Below, in pieces: positions 1-5,960 of a stretch of DNA of 5,964 nucleotides. Source of the stretch: DATJWY01 sp035500775. Lineage in GTDB: Bacteria; Pseudomonadota; Alphaproteobacteria; Acetobacterales; Acetobacteraceae. The notes beneath the pieces are model-generated. The model saw only the letters and a program-made list of their open reading frames with translations, was not told where the DNA came from and ran no database searches. The DNA is taken from NCBI GenBank assembly GCA_035500775.1, contig DATJWY010000047.1:1-5964 (forward strand), written 5' to 3'. Both the position numbers and the translations under genes were made by a program. The first letter of the stretch is position 1, and the number at the start of each line of letters is the position of its first letter.

Positions 1-108
1 CTGCGCCGCCACCAACTGCTTCAGATCCGCCACCTCCCCGAGCAACTCCACCACCAGAGCTGCCAACTCGGCATGGGACAGACCGGACAGATCGGCGGGC
101 GGGGACAT
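1..108 (-). CDS. IS66-type transposase (TnpC-like), N-terminal 36 codons only
   Basis: The frame opens with ATG at 108 and stays open to the left edge, giving 36 residues that begin MSPPADLSGLSHAELAALVV. The short helical segment with the pattern L-S-H-A-E-L-A-A-L-V-V-E-L-L-G-E-V-A-D-L-K-Q-L is like the leucine-rich coiled-coil N-terminus of IS66-family TnpC proteins, which precedes their zinc-binding and DDE domains. None of the catalytic residues are in the window. Support comes mainly from the adjacent GTAA terminus and the interrupted host gene. Upstream of the start, CGAGT (113-117) and ACTCG (125-129) can pair, and there is no strong Shine-Dalgarno sequence. Other transposases with a coiled-coil N-terminus are possible. 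The identification is by recollection of the family, not by search. Confidence 0.6.
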   Translation of the reverse strand, partial: MSPPADLSGLSHAELAALVVELLGEVADLKQLVAAQ

Positions 109-137
109 GCAACGAGTGAATCGTACTCGCCCGCGGC

Positions 138-165
138 GGGGAAGCCAAAAAATCAGCGCTTCCCC
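138..165. repeat. Inverted repeat (8-bp stem) inside the IS end
   Basis: GGGGAAGC at 138-145 and GCTTCCCC at 158-165 are perfect reverse complements separated by 12 bases that include a run of six A (T on the minus strand). It lies between the terminal GTAA sequence and the transposase start. It could form a hairpin in mRNA entering the element from the host gene, a known way for insertion sequences to limit transposase translation from outside transcripts. That role is inference. The T-run lies in the loop and not after the stem, so it is not a classical terminator. Confidence 0.6.
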
Positions 166-184
166 AGGATTTTGCCCCGATTAC

Positions 185-580
185 CGCCTCGACCTTGAAG
201 CTCCTGATATTATTGACCGAGAGCGAGCCGATGCTCAGCCGCCACAGGGTCAGCACGCAAAGCAAGATCGTCACCAGGATCAGCGAGCCTTCCGCGTAGC
301 CGAGCTTCAGCGTCCGGTCCATGTAGTCCGACATCGTCGTGCCGGCGGTGCTGGTGGAGAGGATGACGGTCCAATAGAGCAGCGGGCGGTAGGATTCCGC
401 CACCAGTTGCGCCCCGACCGTGGCGAGGAAGATCCCCATGAGGATCAGCGTGCTGACGGCGTAGCCGACATTCAGCGTCATCGACAGAAGATCGCCGGCG
501 GTTTCGCCCAGCGTCGTCGCGCAGATTTTCATCACCCAGAAAGCGACGGTGATCTGGGGAACCTTGTTCGAGGCGTGCAT
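185..580 (-). pseudogene. COG4705/DUF347 membrane protein, C-terminal half lost to IS insertion
   Basis: The minus frame from ATG at 580 encodes 132 residues before the IS boundary. The N-terminal block (residues 6-40), with KVPQITVAFWVMKICATTLG followed by ETAGD and LNVGYA, is typical of the COG4705 'uncharacterised membrane-anchored protein' family built from DUF347 repeats. A second block carries STSTAGTTMSDYMDR around residues 75-89. Four hydrophobic stretches are visible at about 10-25, 42-60, 66-80 and 98-115. Full-length relatives are about 250 residues. After residue 132 (KVEA) the frame enters the IS and turns into low-complexity Ser/Gly/Arg/Val sequence, still without a stop at the window edge. 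An in-frame TGA at 587-589 makes 580 the first possible ATG. The family's function is unknown. It is probably non-functional here unless the N-terminal half works alone. Confidence 0.8.
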
Positions 581-732
581 GCGCGTTCACTCGGCCAGGA
601 TTGTCGTTGTCGCCGGAAACCCGCCGGCGCCGTCCGACGGCGGCATCCAGCCGCGACGCCCGCCATCTCACGCGAAATGCGGGCATCCGGGCAAGAAGCG
701 TAGCAAAAAACGCACCGCGCGGACCGCCGGCA

Positions 733-1710
733 TCAGCCCTTTCCCGGCTCCACCAGCCGCCGCCCGAGCAGCCGCATCTCCGCCGCCTGCCAGACCAACA
801 GGATCGGCACCCCGACCGCCAGATCCCGCCCCCGCCGCAGCAGCGACACGCCGAGCGAGGTATCCGGGTCCATGCCGAAAACGGCGCCGATCGCCGCGAA
901 GGCCGCTTCCTGCACACCGAGATTGCCGGGCACCAGAAAACTGAAGATCAGCACCGCATCGACCAGCCCCTCCACCGCCAGGGCGGAAACCAGGTCGATC
1001 GGCGCCCCGAGCGCCTGATAGGCAAGCCAAGTGCCGATGCCGCTGCCGATCCAGCCCAGGAAATGGATCACCGAGCCGAGGGCGAGCCGGCCGGCGCGGC
1101 CATAGATCCGGTCGAACTCGGTCTGCAGCGCCTCCATCCGGCCGGAGGCGGCGTCCGTCCAGGCGCCGGCGATGTGGCGGCCGAACATGCGGAACACCGA
1201 GCCCGCGCCATGCTGCAGCCAGATGAAGGCTACGGCCAGCGCCACCGCGAACAGCAGGGCCCCGGCCAGCGGCCAGGCGAGATGGTTGTCCGGCTGGTGC
1301 ACGAGCAGCACCGCGAGGGCGCAGGCGGCGAAGGCGACCTGCGCCAGGAACTCCGCCGTCACGTCCGCCACCGAGGAAGCCGCCGCCACCGGCCATTCGA
1401 TGCCGAACATCGCCGCCGCCCGCACGCCGAGCACGAGGCCGCCGAGATGCGAGAAGGGCAGGCAGTTGGTCGCGGCATCCCGCACCATCCGCCCCCAGAC
1501 CAGCACCTGCACCCGCACGCCGGGGGTAATGGCCGACCAGGCGAGGCCGAGCACCACGAACAGCACGCCCTGCCAGAGCGCCAGCAGACCGAATCCGCTC
1601 CATCCGGCGGAGAGCACCGCGGAGACAACCCGCCCCGCTCCGAACCATGCGACGACGAAAGTGGCCAGGGCGAGTCCGGCTAGCGCAAGCAGATAGGTCA
1701 GGTGTTTCAC
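733..1710 (-). CDS. hpnL: HpnL-type hopanoid-associated membrane protein (LPG-synthase TM-domain family)
   Basis: This 325-residue protein is almost entirely hydrophobic helices, at about residues 4-22, 42-62, 85-103, 120-137, 145-165, 210-232, 243-262, 265-280 and 296-312. The block LPFSHLGGLVLGVRAA (84-99) and the motif LVPGNLGVQEAAF (259-271), with its conserved PG..G..E, are characteristic of the lysylphosphatidylglycerol-synthase transmembrane family (UPF0104-like) to which HpnL belongs. There is no soluble catalytic domain, so it is not an aminoacyl-transferring MprF. Related proteins suggest lipid movement or membrane organisation, but the biochemical role of HpnL is not established. 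The start is GTG at 1710; it gives the MKHLTYLLALAGLALA N-terminus expected of the family, although no strong ribosome-binding site precedes it. It is divergent from hpnA, which supports a hopanoid link. The 152 bases between its stop and the DUF347 remnant hold no gene and no convincing terminator, only a T6 run (705-710) after a weak GC-rich stretch. Confidence 0.88.
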   Translation of the reverse strand: MKHLTYLLALAGLALATFVVAWFGAGRVVSAVLSAGWSGFGLLALWQGVLFVVLGLAWSAITPGVRVQVLVWGRMVRDAATNCLPFSHLGGLVLGVRAAAMFGIEWPVAAASSVADVTAEFLAQVAFAACALAVLLVHQPDNHLAWPLAGALLFAVALAVAFIWLQHGAGSVFRMFGRHIAGAWTDAASGRMEALQTEFDRIYGRAGRLALGSVIHFLGWIGSGIGTWLAYQALGAPIDLVSALAVEGLVDAVLIFSFLVPGNLGVQEAAFAAIGAVFGMDPDTSLGVSLLRRGRDLAVGVPILLVWQAAEMRLLGRRLVEPGKG

Positions 1711-1814
1711 ACAGAAGTCCCGGAGGAGTTGGGGGACGGCTCTACACCGCTCTTACCATGGCGGGTATAGACTGCCGGCTTATGGCAGAGTCCGGCCGAG
1801 AGGAAGCGTCAAAC
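1711..1814. promoter_or_regulatory. Divergent intergenic region between hpnL and hpnA, likely promoters of both
   Basis: These 104 bases separate two divergent starts and must carry the hpnABCD promoter and probably that of hpnL. On the plus strand TATAGA (1766-1771) resembles a -10 box, but the bases 17-18 upstream are a poor -35. On the minus strand TTGACG (1812-1807) is a good -35 match without a convincing -10 at 16-18 spacing. No operator palindrome stands out. The location is well supported by gene layout; the exact elements are not. If hpnA starts upstream at 1758 or 1782, the region is shorter. Confidence 0.4.
1798..1804 (+). promoter_or_regulatory. Shine-Dalgarno sequence favouring the TTG start of hpnA
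   Basis: GAGAGGA lies 10 bases upstream of TTG at 1815. The in-frame ATG codons at 1758 and 1782 lack a purine-rich sequence at the right distance. The purine-rich GGAGGAG at 1722-1728 is about 30 bases before the first ATG, too far to serve it. Spacing to 1815 is slightly long but usable. Confidence 0.45.
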
Positions 1815-2819
1815 TTGGTTTCATCCGCTCCTACACTGGTCACCGGCGGAACCGGCTTCGTAGGGTCCGCCGTGGCGCGCGCATTGCTTGCCCGTGGGCA
1901 TGATCTGCGCCTGCTGGTTCGCTCCGCCAGCGACCGCCGCAATGTCGCCGACCTGCCGGCGGAACTCGTCGAGGGCGATCTCACCGATCCGTCCTCGCTC
2001 CGCCGCGCCGTCGCCGGCTGCCGCTATGTGGTGCATGTCGCCGCCGATTACAGGCTCTGGGTGCCGGATCCGGAAACCATGCTGGCTGCCAATGTCGCCG
2101 GCACCCGCGCCCTGCTGCTCGCCGCGCAGGCGCAGGGGGTGGAGCGGATCGTCTATTGCAGCAGCGTCGCGGCGCTCGGCCTGACCGGGGACGGCACCCC
2201 GGCGGACGAAACCACGCCCGTCTATGCCAACAAGATCGTCGGCGTTTACAAAAAATCGAAATACCTGGCCGAGCAGGCGGTGCTGGAGCTGGTGCGGGAG
2301 CACGGCGTGCCGGCGGTGATCGTCAATCCCTCGACCCCGGTCGGGCCGCGCGACATCAAACCCACCCCCACCGGCCGCATGGTGGCGGACGCCGCCTCCG
2401 GGCGCATGCCGGCCTATGTCGATACCGGCCTCAACATCGTGCACGTGGATGACGTGGCGGAAGGCCACATGCTGGCGCTGGAGCGCGGGCGGATCGGCGA
2501 GCGCTACATCCTGGGCGGCGAGGATTACCGCCTCGGCGAGCTGTTCACCCTGATCGCCGGCATCGCTGACAAGCCCGGCCCGCGCATCAGCCTGCCGCAC
2601 CGCCTGCTCTATCCGGTGGCGCTCGGCTACGAGGCGATGGCGCGGATCGGCGGCATCGAGCCGCGCGTGACGCGGGAGACGCTCGCCATGGCGCGCAAGA
2701 AGATGTTCTTCTCTTCCGCCAAGGCACAGGCCGAGCTGGGCTACGCGCCGCGCCCGGCGCGGGCGGCGATCGAGGATGCGATCACCTGGTTCCGCGCCGC
2801 CGGGATGGTGCCGGCATGA
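1815..2819 (+). CDS. hpnA: HpnA, hopanoid-associated NAD(P)-dependent sugar epimerase/dehydratase-like protein
   Basis: Extended short-chain dehydrogenase/reductase fold, 334 residues from the chosen start. The Rossmann motif is TLVTGGTGFVG, with G11, G14 and G17 as GxxGxxG. GDLTDP (54-59) and HVAADYRLW (74-82) follow. The catalytic Y145-x3-K149 lies in VYKKSKYLAEQ, preceded by CSSVAALG (115-122). NPSTPVGPRDIKPTPTG (171-187) is a signature typical of the HpnA subgroup. It is cytosolic by appearance. The substrate is unknown: it is the conserved first gene of many hopanoid clusters, but its reaction in hopanoid side-chain synthesis has not been assigned to my knowledge. TTG at 1815 is preferred because it matches the usual family N-terminus and has a Shine-Dalgarno sequence. 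ATG at 1782 (345 residues) or 1758 (353 residues) would add a tail without family resemblance. The stop overlaps the hpnB start by ATGA. Confidence 0.92.
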   Translation: MVSSAPTLVTGGTGFVGSAVARALLARGHDLRLLVRSASDRRNVADLPAELVEGDLTDPSSLRRAVAGCRYVVHVAADYRLWVPDPETMLAANVAGTRALLLAAQAQGVERIVYCSSVAALGLTGDGTPADETTPVYANKIVGVYKKSKYLAEQAVLELVREHGVPAVIVNPSTPVGPRDIKPTPTGRMVADAASGRMPAYVDTGLNIVHVDDVAEGHMLALERGRIGERYILGGEDYRLGELFTLIAGIADKPGPRISLPHRLLYPVALGYEAMARIGGIEPRVTRETLAMARKKMFFSSAKAQAELGYAPRPARAAIEDAITWFRAAGMVPA

Positions 2820-3946
2820 TGATCTGGCTCGCCGCCCTCTCCCTCCTGGTCTGGACCTATCTGCTGACCGCGCATGGCCGGTTCTGGCAGGCCGGGCCGA
2901 TCCTCGACCCCGCCCGGCTGGACCCGGCGCCGCCGGTCGCGGTCGTGATTCCCGCGCGGGACGAGGCGCCGGTGATCGAGCGCGCCCTCCGCTCGCTGCT
3001 GGCGCAGACTTATGCCGGCCCGCTCGCCGTCATCCTGGTGGATGACGGCAGCACTGACGGCACCGGCGAGATCGCGCGCGCCATTGACGATCCGCGCCTG
3101 ACCGTGCTGACCGGCAAGCCCCGCCCGGACGGGTGGAGCGGCAAGCTCTGGGCGGTGGCGCAGGGCATCGACGCGGCCAGCCGCGCCGTGCCGGATGCCG
3201 GGCTGATCCTGCTCAGCGACGCCGATATCGAGCACGACCCGGCGCATCTCGGCGCCCTGGTCGCCAGGCAGCAGGCGGAGGGGCTCGACCTCGTCTCCGA
3301 GATGGTGGAGCTGAACTGCGAGAGCATGGCCGAGCGCGCCCTGGTGCCGGCCTTCGTGTTCTTCTTCGCCCTGCTCTACCCGTTCGCCCGGGTGAACAAC
3401 CCGAAGAGCCGCGTCGCCGCCGCGGCCGGCGGCACCATCCTGATCCGGCGCGCGGCGCTCGCGCGGATCGGCGGCATCGCTGCGGTGCGCGGGGCGCTGA
3501 TCGACGACGTGACGCTCGCGACGGCGGTGAAGGCGGGCGGGCCGATCTATCTCGGCCACAGCCAGCTCGCGCGCAGCATCCGGCCCTATCCCCACCCGGC
3601 CGATATCTGGCGCATGGTGGCGCGCACCGCCTATGTGCAGCTGCGCTACTCGCCGCTGCTGCTGGCGGGCACGGTGCTCGGCATGGGGCTGGTCTGGCTG
3701 GTCCCGCCCGTCGCGGCGCTGTTCGGGCATGGCGCGGCGCGCTGGCTCGGGCTGCTCGCCTGGGCGGCGGCCTCGTTCTCCTACGTGCCGACGCTGCTCC
3801 GCTTCCGCCTCTCCCCGATCTGGGCGCCGTTCCTGCCGCTCGTCGCCTGCTTCTATACCGCCGCGACCCTCGGCTCGGCGGTCAACCATTATCGTGGCCG
3901 CGGCGTCGTCTGGAAAAGCCGCGCCTATCAGGGAGCGGGCGCATGA
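2816..3946 (+). CDS. hpnB: HpnB, hopene-associated family 2 glycosyltransferase
   Basis: 376 residues. An N-terminal membrane helix (about 2-20) is followed by a GT-A catalytic domain: VAVVIPARDEAPVIERAL (41-58), VDDGSTDGT (75-83), KPRPDGWSGKLWA (101-113), the metal/nucleotide-binding SDAD (134-137) and a probable catalytic Asp pair in GALIDDV (226-232). Hydrophobic helices at about 175-192, 281-303, 308-326 and 335-355 anchor it in the membrane, with the active site expected on the cytosolic face. The pattern fits the hopanoid-cluster HpnB family. The donor sugar and acceptor are not known from sequence, and a role in modifying a hopanoid or other polyprenoid lipid is inferred from context. 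ATG at 2816 overlaps the hpnA stop (ATGA), so translation is probably coupled; an adjacent ATG at 2819 is an equally possible start. The last codons overlap hpnC. Confidence 0.93.
   Translation: MMIWLAALSLLVWTYLLTAHGRFWQAGPILDPARLDPAPPVAVVIPARDEAPVIERALRSLLAQTYAGPLAVILVDDGSTDGTGEIARAIDDPRLTVLTGKPRPDGWSGKLWAVAQGIDAASRAVPDAGLILLSDADIEHDPAHLGALVARQQAEGLDLVSEMVELNCESMAERALVPAFVFFFALLYPFARVNNPKSRVAAAAGGTILIRRAALARIGGIAAVRGALIDDVTLATAVKAGGPIYLGHSQLARSIRPYPHPADIWRMVARTAYVQLRYSPLLLAGTVLGMGLVWLVPPVAALFGHGAARWLGLLAWAAASFSYVPTLLRFRLSPIWAPFLPLVACFYTAATLGSAVNHYRGRGVVWKSRAYQGAGA
3931..3935 (+). promoter_or_regulatory. Shine-Dalgarno sequence of hpnC
   Basis: GGGAG lies seven bases before the ATG at 3943, inside the end of hpnB. 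It matters because the alternative start, GTG at 4090, would remove the unusual N-terminal extension of HpnC but has no such sequence. It therefore supports the longer protein. Confidence 0.5.
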
Positions 3947-4911
3947 ACGGGAACGACCCCACGGATGCCGGCGCTCCGCATACCGCCAACATCCACACCC
4001 TCCCCCCCTTCCAGCCCCGGCCGGGCGCGCCCACCCGGCCGGAGGCGGACTCCGCCCCGGCCCCGGACAGCGTCCCCACCGGCGACTCGGTGGAGAGCTG
4101 GTCCGGCAAGGATCGCGGCGACGAGAATTTCCCGGTCGGCTCGCTGCTGATCCGCCCGGATCTGCGCCGGCATGTCCATGCCTTCTACGCCTTCGCCCGC
4201 AACGCGGACGACATCGCCGACAGCCCGATCCTCTCCCCGGAGGAGAAACTGACGCGGCTCGATGTCATGGAGGCGGTGCTGATCGGCCTGCGCGACGAGG
4301 GCGCGCCGAGCGCGGTGCGGCTGCGCGAGAGCCTGGCTGAAACCGGCGTCTCGCCCCGGCACAGCCGCGACCTGCTGCACGCCTTCCGCCAGGATGCGAC
4401 CAAGCGCCGCTACGAGAGCTGGGACGAGCTTTACGATTACTGCCGCTATTCGGCGATGCCGGTGGGGCGGCATGTGCTCGACCTGCACGGCGAGGACCCG
4501 GCGACGACGCATGCGCCCTCCGACGCGCTCTGCGCCGCGCTGCAGGTGCTGAACCATTTGCAGGATTGCGCCAAGGATCTGCGGGCGCTCGATCGCTGCT
4601 ACCTGCCGGAGGACATGCTGGCCGAGGCCGGCGCCTCGGTGGACGATGTCGCCCGCCCGGCCGAGACCCCGGGCCTGCGCCGTGTGTTCGACGGTCTGCT
4701 CGATCGGATGGACACGCTCAACCAAACCGCCTGGGGCCTGCCGCGCAACACGCGCGACCGGCGGCTGCGGCTGGAAACGGCGGTCATCGTGCATCTCTCC
4801 CGCCGCCTGACCCGCCGGCTGCGGCACGGCGACCCGCTGGCGGCGCGGGTGAAGCTGACGCGCCCCGATGCCGCGCTGAGCATACTCGGCGCGCTGAGGT
4901 TCCTGGCATGA
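3943..4911 (+). CDS. hpnC: HpnC, hydroxysqualene synthase (squalene/phytoene synthase family)
   Basis: 322 residues of the trans-isoprenyl diphosphate head-to-head synthase fold. The family region starts at about residue 51 with ESWSGKDRGDENFPVGS. The first aspartate-rich motif is FARNADDIADS (84-94, DDIAD at 89-93). The second is NHLQDCAKDLR (204-214) with D208 and D212; this NHLQDCAKD form marks HpnC, whereas HpnD has NILRD..ED. In the characterised three-enzyme pathway HpnC converts presqualene diphosphate to (S)-hydroxysqualene, which HpnE then reduces to squalene. Residues 1-50 are a Pro/Ala/Asp-rich, low-complexity extension with no family resemblance, likely disordered. ATG at 3943 is chosen for its ATGA overlap with hpnB and its Shine-Dalgarno sequence; GTG at 4090 would give a conventional-length protein. 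The stop overlaps the hpnD start, so expression with HpnD is tightly linked. Confidence 0.94.
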   Translation: MNGNDPTDAGAPHTANIHTLPPFQPRPGAPTRPEADSAPAPDSVPTGDSVESWSGKDRGDENFPVGSLLIRPDLRRHVHAFYAFARNADDIADSPILSPEEKLTRLDVMEAVLIGLRDEGAPSAVRLRESLAETGVSPRHSRDLLHAFRQDATKRRYESWDELYDYCRYSAMPVGRHVLDLHGEDPATTHAPSDALCAALQVLNHLQDCAKDLRALDRCYLPEDMLAEAGASVDDVARPAETPGLRRVFDGLLDRMDTLNQTAWGLPRNTRDRRLRLETAVIVHLSRRLTRRLRHGDPLAARVKLTRPDAALSILGALRFLA

Positions 4912-5867
4912 ACGGTACGATCCCGATGTCCTCCGAAACCGTGTCCCCGGAACCTTTGTCCCCTGATGCCCAGGCCGCGACCGCCTCCCCGGTCGTCGGC
5001 GCGCTCGAGGCGCTGCCTCTCTCGCCGCCCGCCTCGGCGGCCGATCTGGAGGCGGTGGAGCGCCTGGTGCGCGACGCCGGCACCTCCTTCTATCGCGGCA
5101 TGCGCATCCTCCCGCCGGAGCGGCGGGCCGCGATGTACGGCATCTACGCCTTCTGCCGCCTTGTGGACGATGTGGCGGACGAGCCGGGCGAGATGGCGGT
5201 CAAGCAGGCCGGCCTCGCCGCCTGGCGCGAGCGTGTGGCCGCGCTCTATCGCGGCGAGACGGATGACGCGGTGACGCGCGTGCTGCTGACCGCCATCCGG
5301 CGCTACCATCTGCGGCAGGCGGATTTCCTCGCCGTTATCGACGGCATGAGCATGGATGCCGAGACGGTCATCGTCGCGCCGGATTTCGACACGCTCGATC
5401 TCTATTGCGACCGGGTGGCGGCGGCGGTGGGACGGCTTTCGGTGCGCGCCTTCGGCGATGCCTCGCCGGCCGCCGATCAGGTGGCCTGGGCGCTCGGCCG
5501 GGCGTTGCAGATCACCAACATCCTGCGCGACCTCGCGGAGGACGCGGCGCGCGGCCGGCTCTATCTGGCACGGGAATGGCTGGACGCGGCCGGGGTGCCG
5601 CATGATCCGGCGGCGGCGCTGCGCTCCCCCGGCCTGCCCGGTGCCTGCGAGCGCGCCGCTTCCCAGGCGCATGCCTATTTCCGCGCCGCCCGCATCGCGA
5701 TAACCGAATGCGACCGGAAAGCGATGCGCCCGGCGCGGCTGATGGGAGCGACCTATGCCGCGATCCTGACCGAACTGGAGCGTCGCGGCTGGGACCGGCC
5801 GCGCGAGCGGGTCTCGGTGCCGAAATGGCGCAAGCTTTGGATCGTGGCCCGGTATGGGGTGCTGTAA
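4908..5867 (+). CDS. hpnD: HpnD, presqualene diphosphate synthase (squalene/phytoene synthase family)
   Basis: 319 residues. The family domain runs from about residue 45 and contains SFYRGMRILPPERRAAMYGI (60-79), the first aspartate motif CRLVDDVAD (83-91) and DLYCDRVAAAVGRLSV (164-179). The second aspartate motif is QITNILRDLAEDAARGRLYL (201-220), with D208 and D212 for Mg-diphosphate binding. These features fit HpnD, which condenses two farnesyl diphosphates to presqualene diphosphate, the substrate of HpnC. The usual Pro after RGRLYL is replaced by Ala (YLAREW). The first ~44 residues are a Ser/Pro/Ala-rich extension. ATG at 4908 overlaps the hpnC stop by ATGA, with GAGG at 4896-4899 eight bases upstream; ATG at 4926 is an alternative start. 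The gene ends 8 bases before the first of three hairpins, and no coupled hpnE start follows. Confidence 0.94.
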   Translation: MNGTIPMSSETVSPEPLSPDAQAATASPVVGALEALPLSPPASAADLEAVERLVRDAGTSFYRGMRILPPERRAAMYGIYAFCRLVDDVADEPGEMAVKQAGLAAWRERVAALYRGETDDAVTRVLLTAIRRYHLRQADFLAVIDGMSMDAETVIVAPDFDTLDLYCDRVAAAVGRLSVRAFGDASPAADQVAWALGRALQITNILRDLAEDAARGRLYLAREWLDAAGVPHDPAAALRSPGLPGACERAASQAHAYFRAARIAITECDRKAMRPARLMGATYAAILTELERRGWDRPRERVSVPKWRKLWIVARYGVL

Positions 5868-5874
5868 AGCAAGG

Positions 5875-5891
5875 CCAGGGCTCTGCCCTGG
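5875..5891. repeat. Hairpin 1 after hpnD: 7-bp stem, 3-base loop
   Basis: CCAGGGC (5875-5881) and GCCCTGG (5885-5891) are perfect reverse complements around TCT, starting 8 bases after the hpnD stop. No U-run follows, so it is not a standard intrinsic terminator on either strand. It may stabilise the mRNA 3' end or be part of a dispersed intergenic repeat. Confidence 0.75.
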
Positions 5892-5896
5892 ACCCG

Positions 5897-5916
5897 CTGG
5901 GGCCTTGAGGCCCCAG
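5897..5916. repeat. Hairpin 2 after hpnD: 8-bp GC-rich stem, 4-base loop
   Basis: CTGGGGCC (5897-5904) and GGCCCCAG (5909-5916) pair perfectly around TTGA. It lies five bases after hairpin 1 and together they look like one compound unit. The bases that follow are ACCCCCATTACTTAAG, which is not a U-run, so termination would be inefficient or factor-dependent. Confidence 0.78.
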
Positions 5917-5941
5917 ACCCCCATTACTTAAGTATTGGATT

Positions 5942-5960
5942 CCAAAGGCTTAGCCTTTGG
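5942..5960. repeat. Hairpin 3 after hpnD: 8-bp stem, 3-base loop
   Basis: CCAAAGGC (5942-5949) and GCCTTTGG (5953-5960) pair perfectly around TTA. It is separated from hairpin 2 by an AT-rich stretch (ATTACTTAAGTATTGGATT), the lowest-GC stretch in the right part of the window. The sequence runs into the window edge, so any following T-run or further repeat unit cannot be seen. Confidence 0.72.

Larger units (their letters stand above)
1..184 (-). mobile_element. One end of an IS66-family insertion sequence (partial, runs off the left edge)
   Basis: Read on the minus strand, the element begins at position 184 with GTAATCGGGGCAAAATCC. IS66-family terminal inverted repeats characteristically begin with GTAA. 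The boundary is placed at 184/185 because the membrane-protein reading frame matches its family up to the codon ending at 185 and then loses all resemblance. A transposase-like start codon follows 76 bases inside the end. IS66 elements normally duplicate 8 bp of target, so the predicted duplication here is CGCCTCGA at 185-192, but the partner copy lies outside the window. The short distance from the end to a tnpC-like start suggests the single-gene type (ISBst12-like), not the tnpA-tnpB-tnpC type. The other end, and therefore the element's integrity, cannot be judged. Confidence 0.68.

Noticed and set aside
107..703. Plus-strand frame of 198 codons over the DUF347 remnant
   Set aside because: It is antisense to a recognisable DUF347 N-terminus and spans the IS boundary; the product is a low-complexity Arg/Gln/Asp/His-rich sequence.
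700..735. Intrinsic terminator for hpnL (T6 run on the minus strand at 710-705)
   Set aside because: The GC-rich bases before the T-run form only 3-bp stems with tiny loops, so there is no convincing hairpin.
210..917. Minus-strand frame of 235 codons overlapping hpnL and the DUF347 remnant
   Set aside because: It lies out of frame with both recognisable proteins and encodes Arg/Gly/His-rich low-complexity sequence.
601..1683. Long plus-strand frame (360 codons) opposite hpnL
   Set aside because: It is antisense to a clearly recognisable membrane protein. Its product is Arg/His/Pro/Glu-rich with no domain, typical of a shadow frame in GC-rich DNA.
2741..3889. Minus-strand frame of 382 codons opposite hpnB
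   Set aside because: Its composition (Arg, Gln, Glu, His, Gly rich) and lack of motifs show it mirrors hpnB codon bias; hpnB has full GT2 motifs.
4599..5924. Minus-strand frame of 441 codons opposite hpnC and hpnD
   Set aside because: It is longer than the real genes but has no family features, and it crosses the end of hpnC and all of hpnD, both strongly identified.
5875..5960. CRISPR array or attachment site in the hairpin block
   Set aside because: The three units differ in sequence and spacing, and there are no repeated direct units with unique spacers.
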